From the NCBI GenBank assembly GCA_947396885.1, contig OX377204.1, forward strand, positions 52,997,139 through 53,061,138: a stretch of 64,000 nt of DNA, given 5' to 3'. The notes below the pieces were generated by a model that saw nothing but the letters and a program-made list of their open reading frames with translations, had not been told where the DNA came from and made no database searches. Shown here piece by piece: positions 63,472 to 64,000 of this stretch (position 1 is the stretch's first letter; each line of letters opens with the position of its first letter). This DNA is from Heligmosomoides polygyrus polygyrus (Eukaryota > Nematoda > Chromadorea > Rhabditida > Heligmosomidae). The position numbers and the translations under genes were made by a program.

Positions 63472-64000
63472 CATTTCTTGCAAATCATAATTCATCTTCG
63501 AAATGACCCTTTGTTCTGAATTATGACACGTTTCTGATTAAATAGCCGGGAAAACTACCATACATATTTGTAAAAATGCTTCAAGGCAAAAAACTGCTAT
63601 GGTGACACTTTTATTTATTCTGGCACCCCAAATTCAGCGAAAAGAATGGACACCACCTTTGCTGGTGAAAAGGGCATAGTGAGTGAAGAAAAAGCAGTAG
63701 ATCAACGACATCTAGTACTTCCTTATCATACATTTTACTTACCCTTTTACTTCACACTTTTTTTTTGCTTTGTTCCATGAATGCCAAGGTTTTTTAAACC
63801 TCTAGTTATTCAATATATGATTTAGAATCTCTGTGTGCAAAATAGTAGATAAAATAACTCCATAGCAGTTTTTTGCCTTCAAGCATTTTTACAAACGTGT
63901 ACGGAAGTTTTCCCGGCTATTTAATCAGACACGTGTCATAGTTCAGAACAAAAGGTCATTTCGAAGATGAATTATGATTTGCAAAAAACGGGCAGCAGCG
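63463..64000. repeat. Large inverted repeat running out of the window
   Basis: Left arm 63463-63605 (GCTGCCC..TTGCAAATCATAATTCATC) is complementary to 63861-64000, with a loop of about 255 bp. The outer part, including a second tRNA-like head, would lie beyond 64000. Confidence 0.9.

Overview
The window is nuclear DNA of a nematode, most likely a hookworm-type strongylid. The evidence is short GT..AG introns, decayed RTE-type non-LTR retrotransposons and mariner elements of the kind common in hookworms, tRNA-derived SINEs, and a split peroxin-6 gene. This assignment is inference from family resemblance. No prokaryotic features were seen.

Region 1 (1-21040) is an uninterrupted tandem array of 98 tRNA-Ser genes, all on the minus strand. 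Units are about 210-220 bp: an 82-nt tRNA plus about 130 bp of conserved spacer. By my reading 71 copies carry anticodon AGA and 27 carry CGA, including one deletion-broken copy. The two isoacceptors are interspersed on otherwise the same tRNA body. Most copies have a TTTT pol III terminator 5 nt downstream. The array runs off the left edge and decays into a partial unit at 20939-21040. It has higher-order structure: shared blocks at offsets of about 1713, 4730 and 5988/5556 bp, and a local 421-bp AGA-CGA dimer.

Region 2 (about 22.7-45.4 kb, minus strand) holds a gene I assembled exon by exon as peroxin-6 (PEX6/prx-6), a double-AAA ATPase of the peroxisomal import-receptor recycling machinery. 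Fourteen exons with matching phases cover a degenerate D1 domain, a D2 domain with intact Walker A and B, and the C-terminus (stop at 22757-22759). Three introns are inflated to about 3.0, 7.5 and 8.2 kb by mobile elements. The N-terminal exons are not fully resolved.

Mobile elements fill most of the remaining sequence. There are three hAT elements with perfect 8-bp target duplications. Two of them (37731-40239 and 57495-60107) are near-identical, in opposite orientation, and both carry the same RTE fragment. The third sits inside an RTE copy and has itself been hit by a SINE. There are three mariner elements, all broken, and three long-inverted-repeat elements that begin CAAGG and are flanked by TTA or a likely decayed form of it, with tRNA-like sequence inside. 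Several dispersed RTE pieces and at least three tRNA-derived SINE families are also present.

Region 3 (46-64 kb) is repeat-rich and gene-poor. It has a credible two-exon 3' end of an unidentified gene (51010-51464, minus), a small membrane-protein gene end (56497-56967, plus) and a possible terminal exon (62851-63091, minus). It also has several minisatellites and foldback repeats, and a large inverted repeat that leaves the window on the right.
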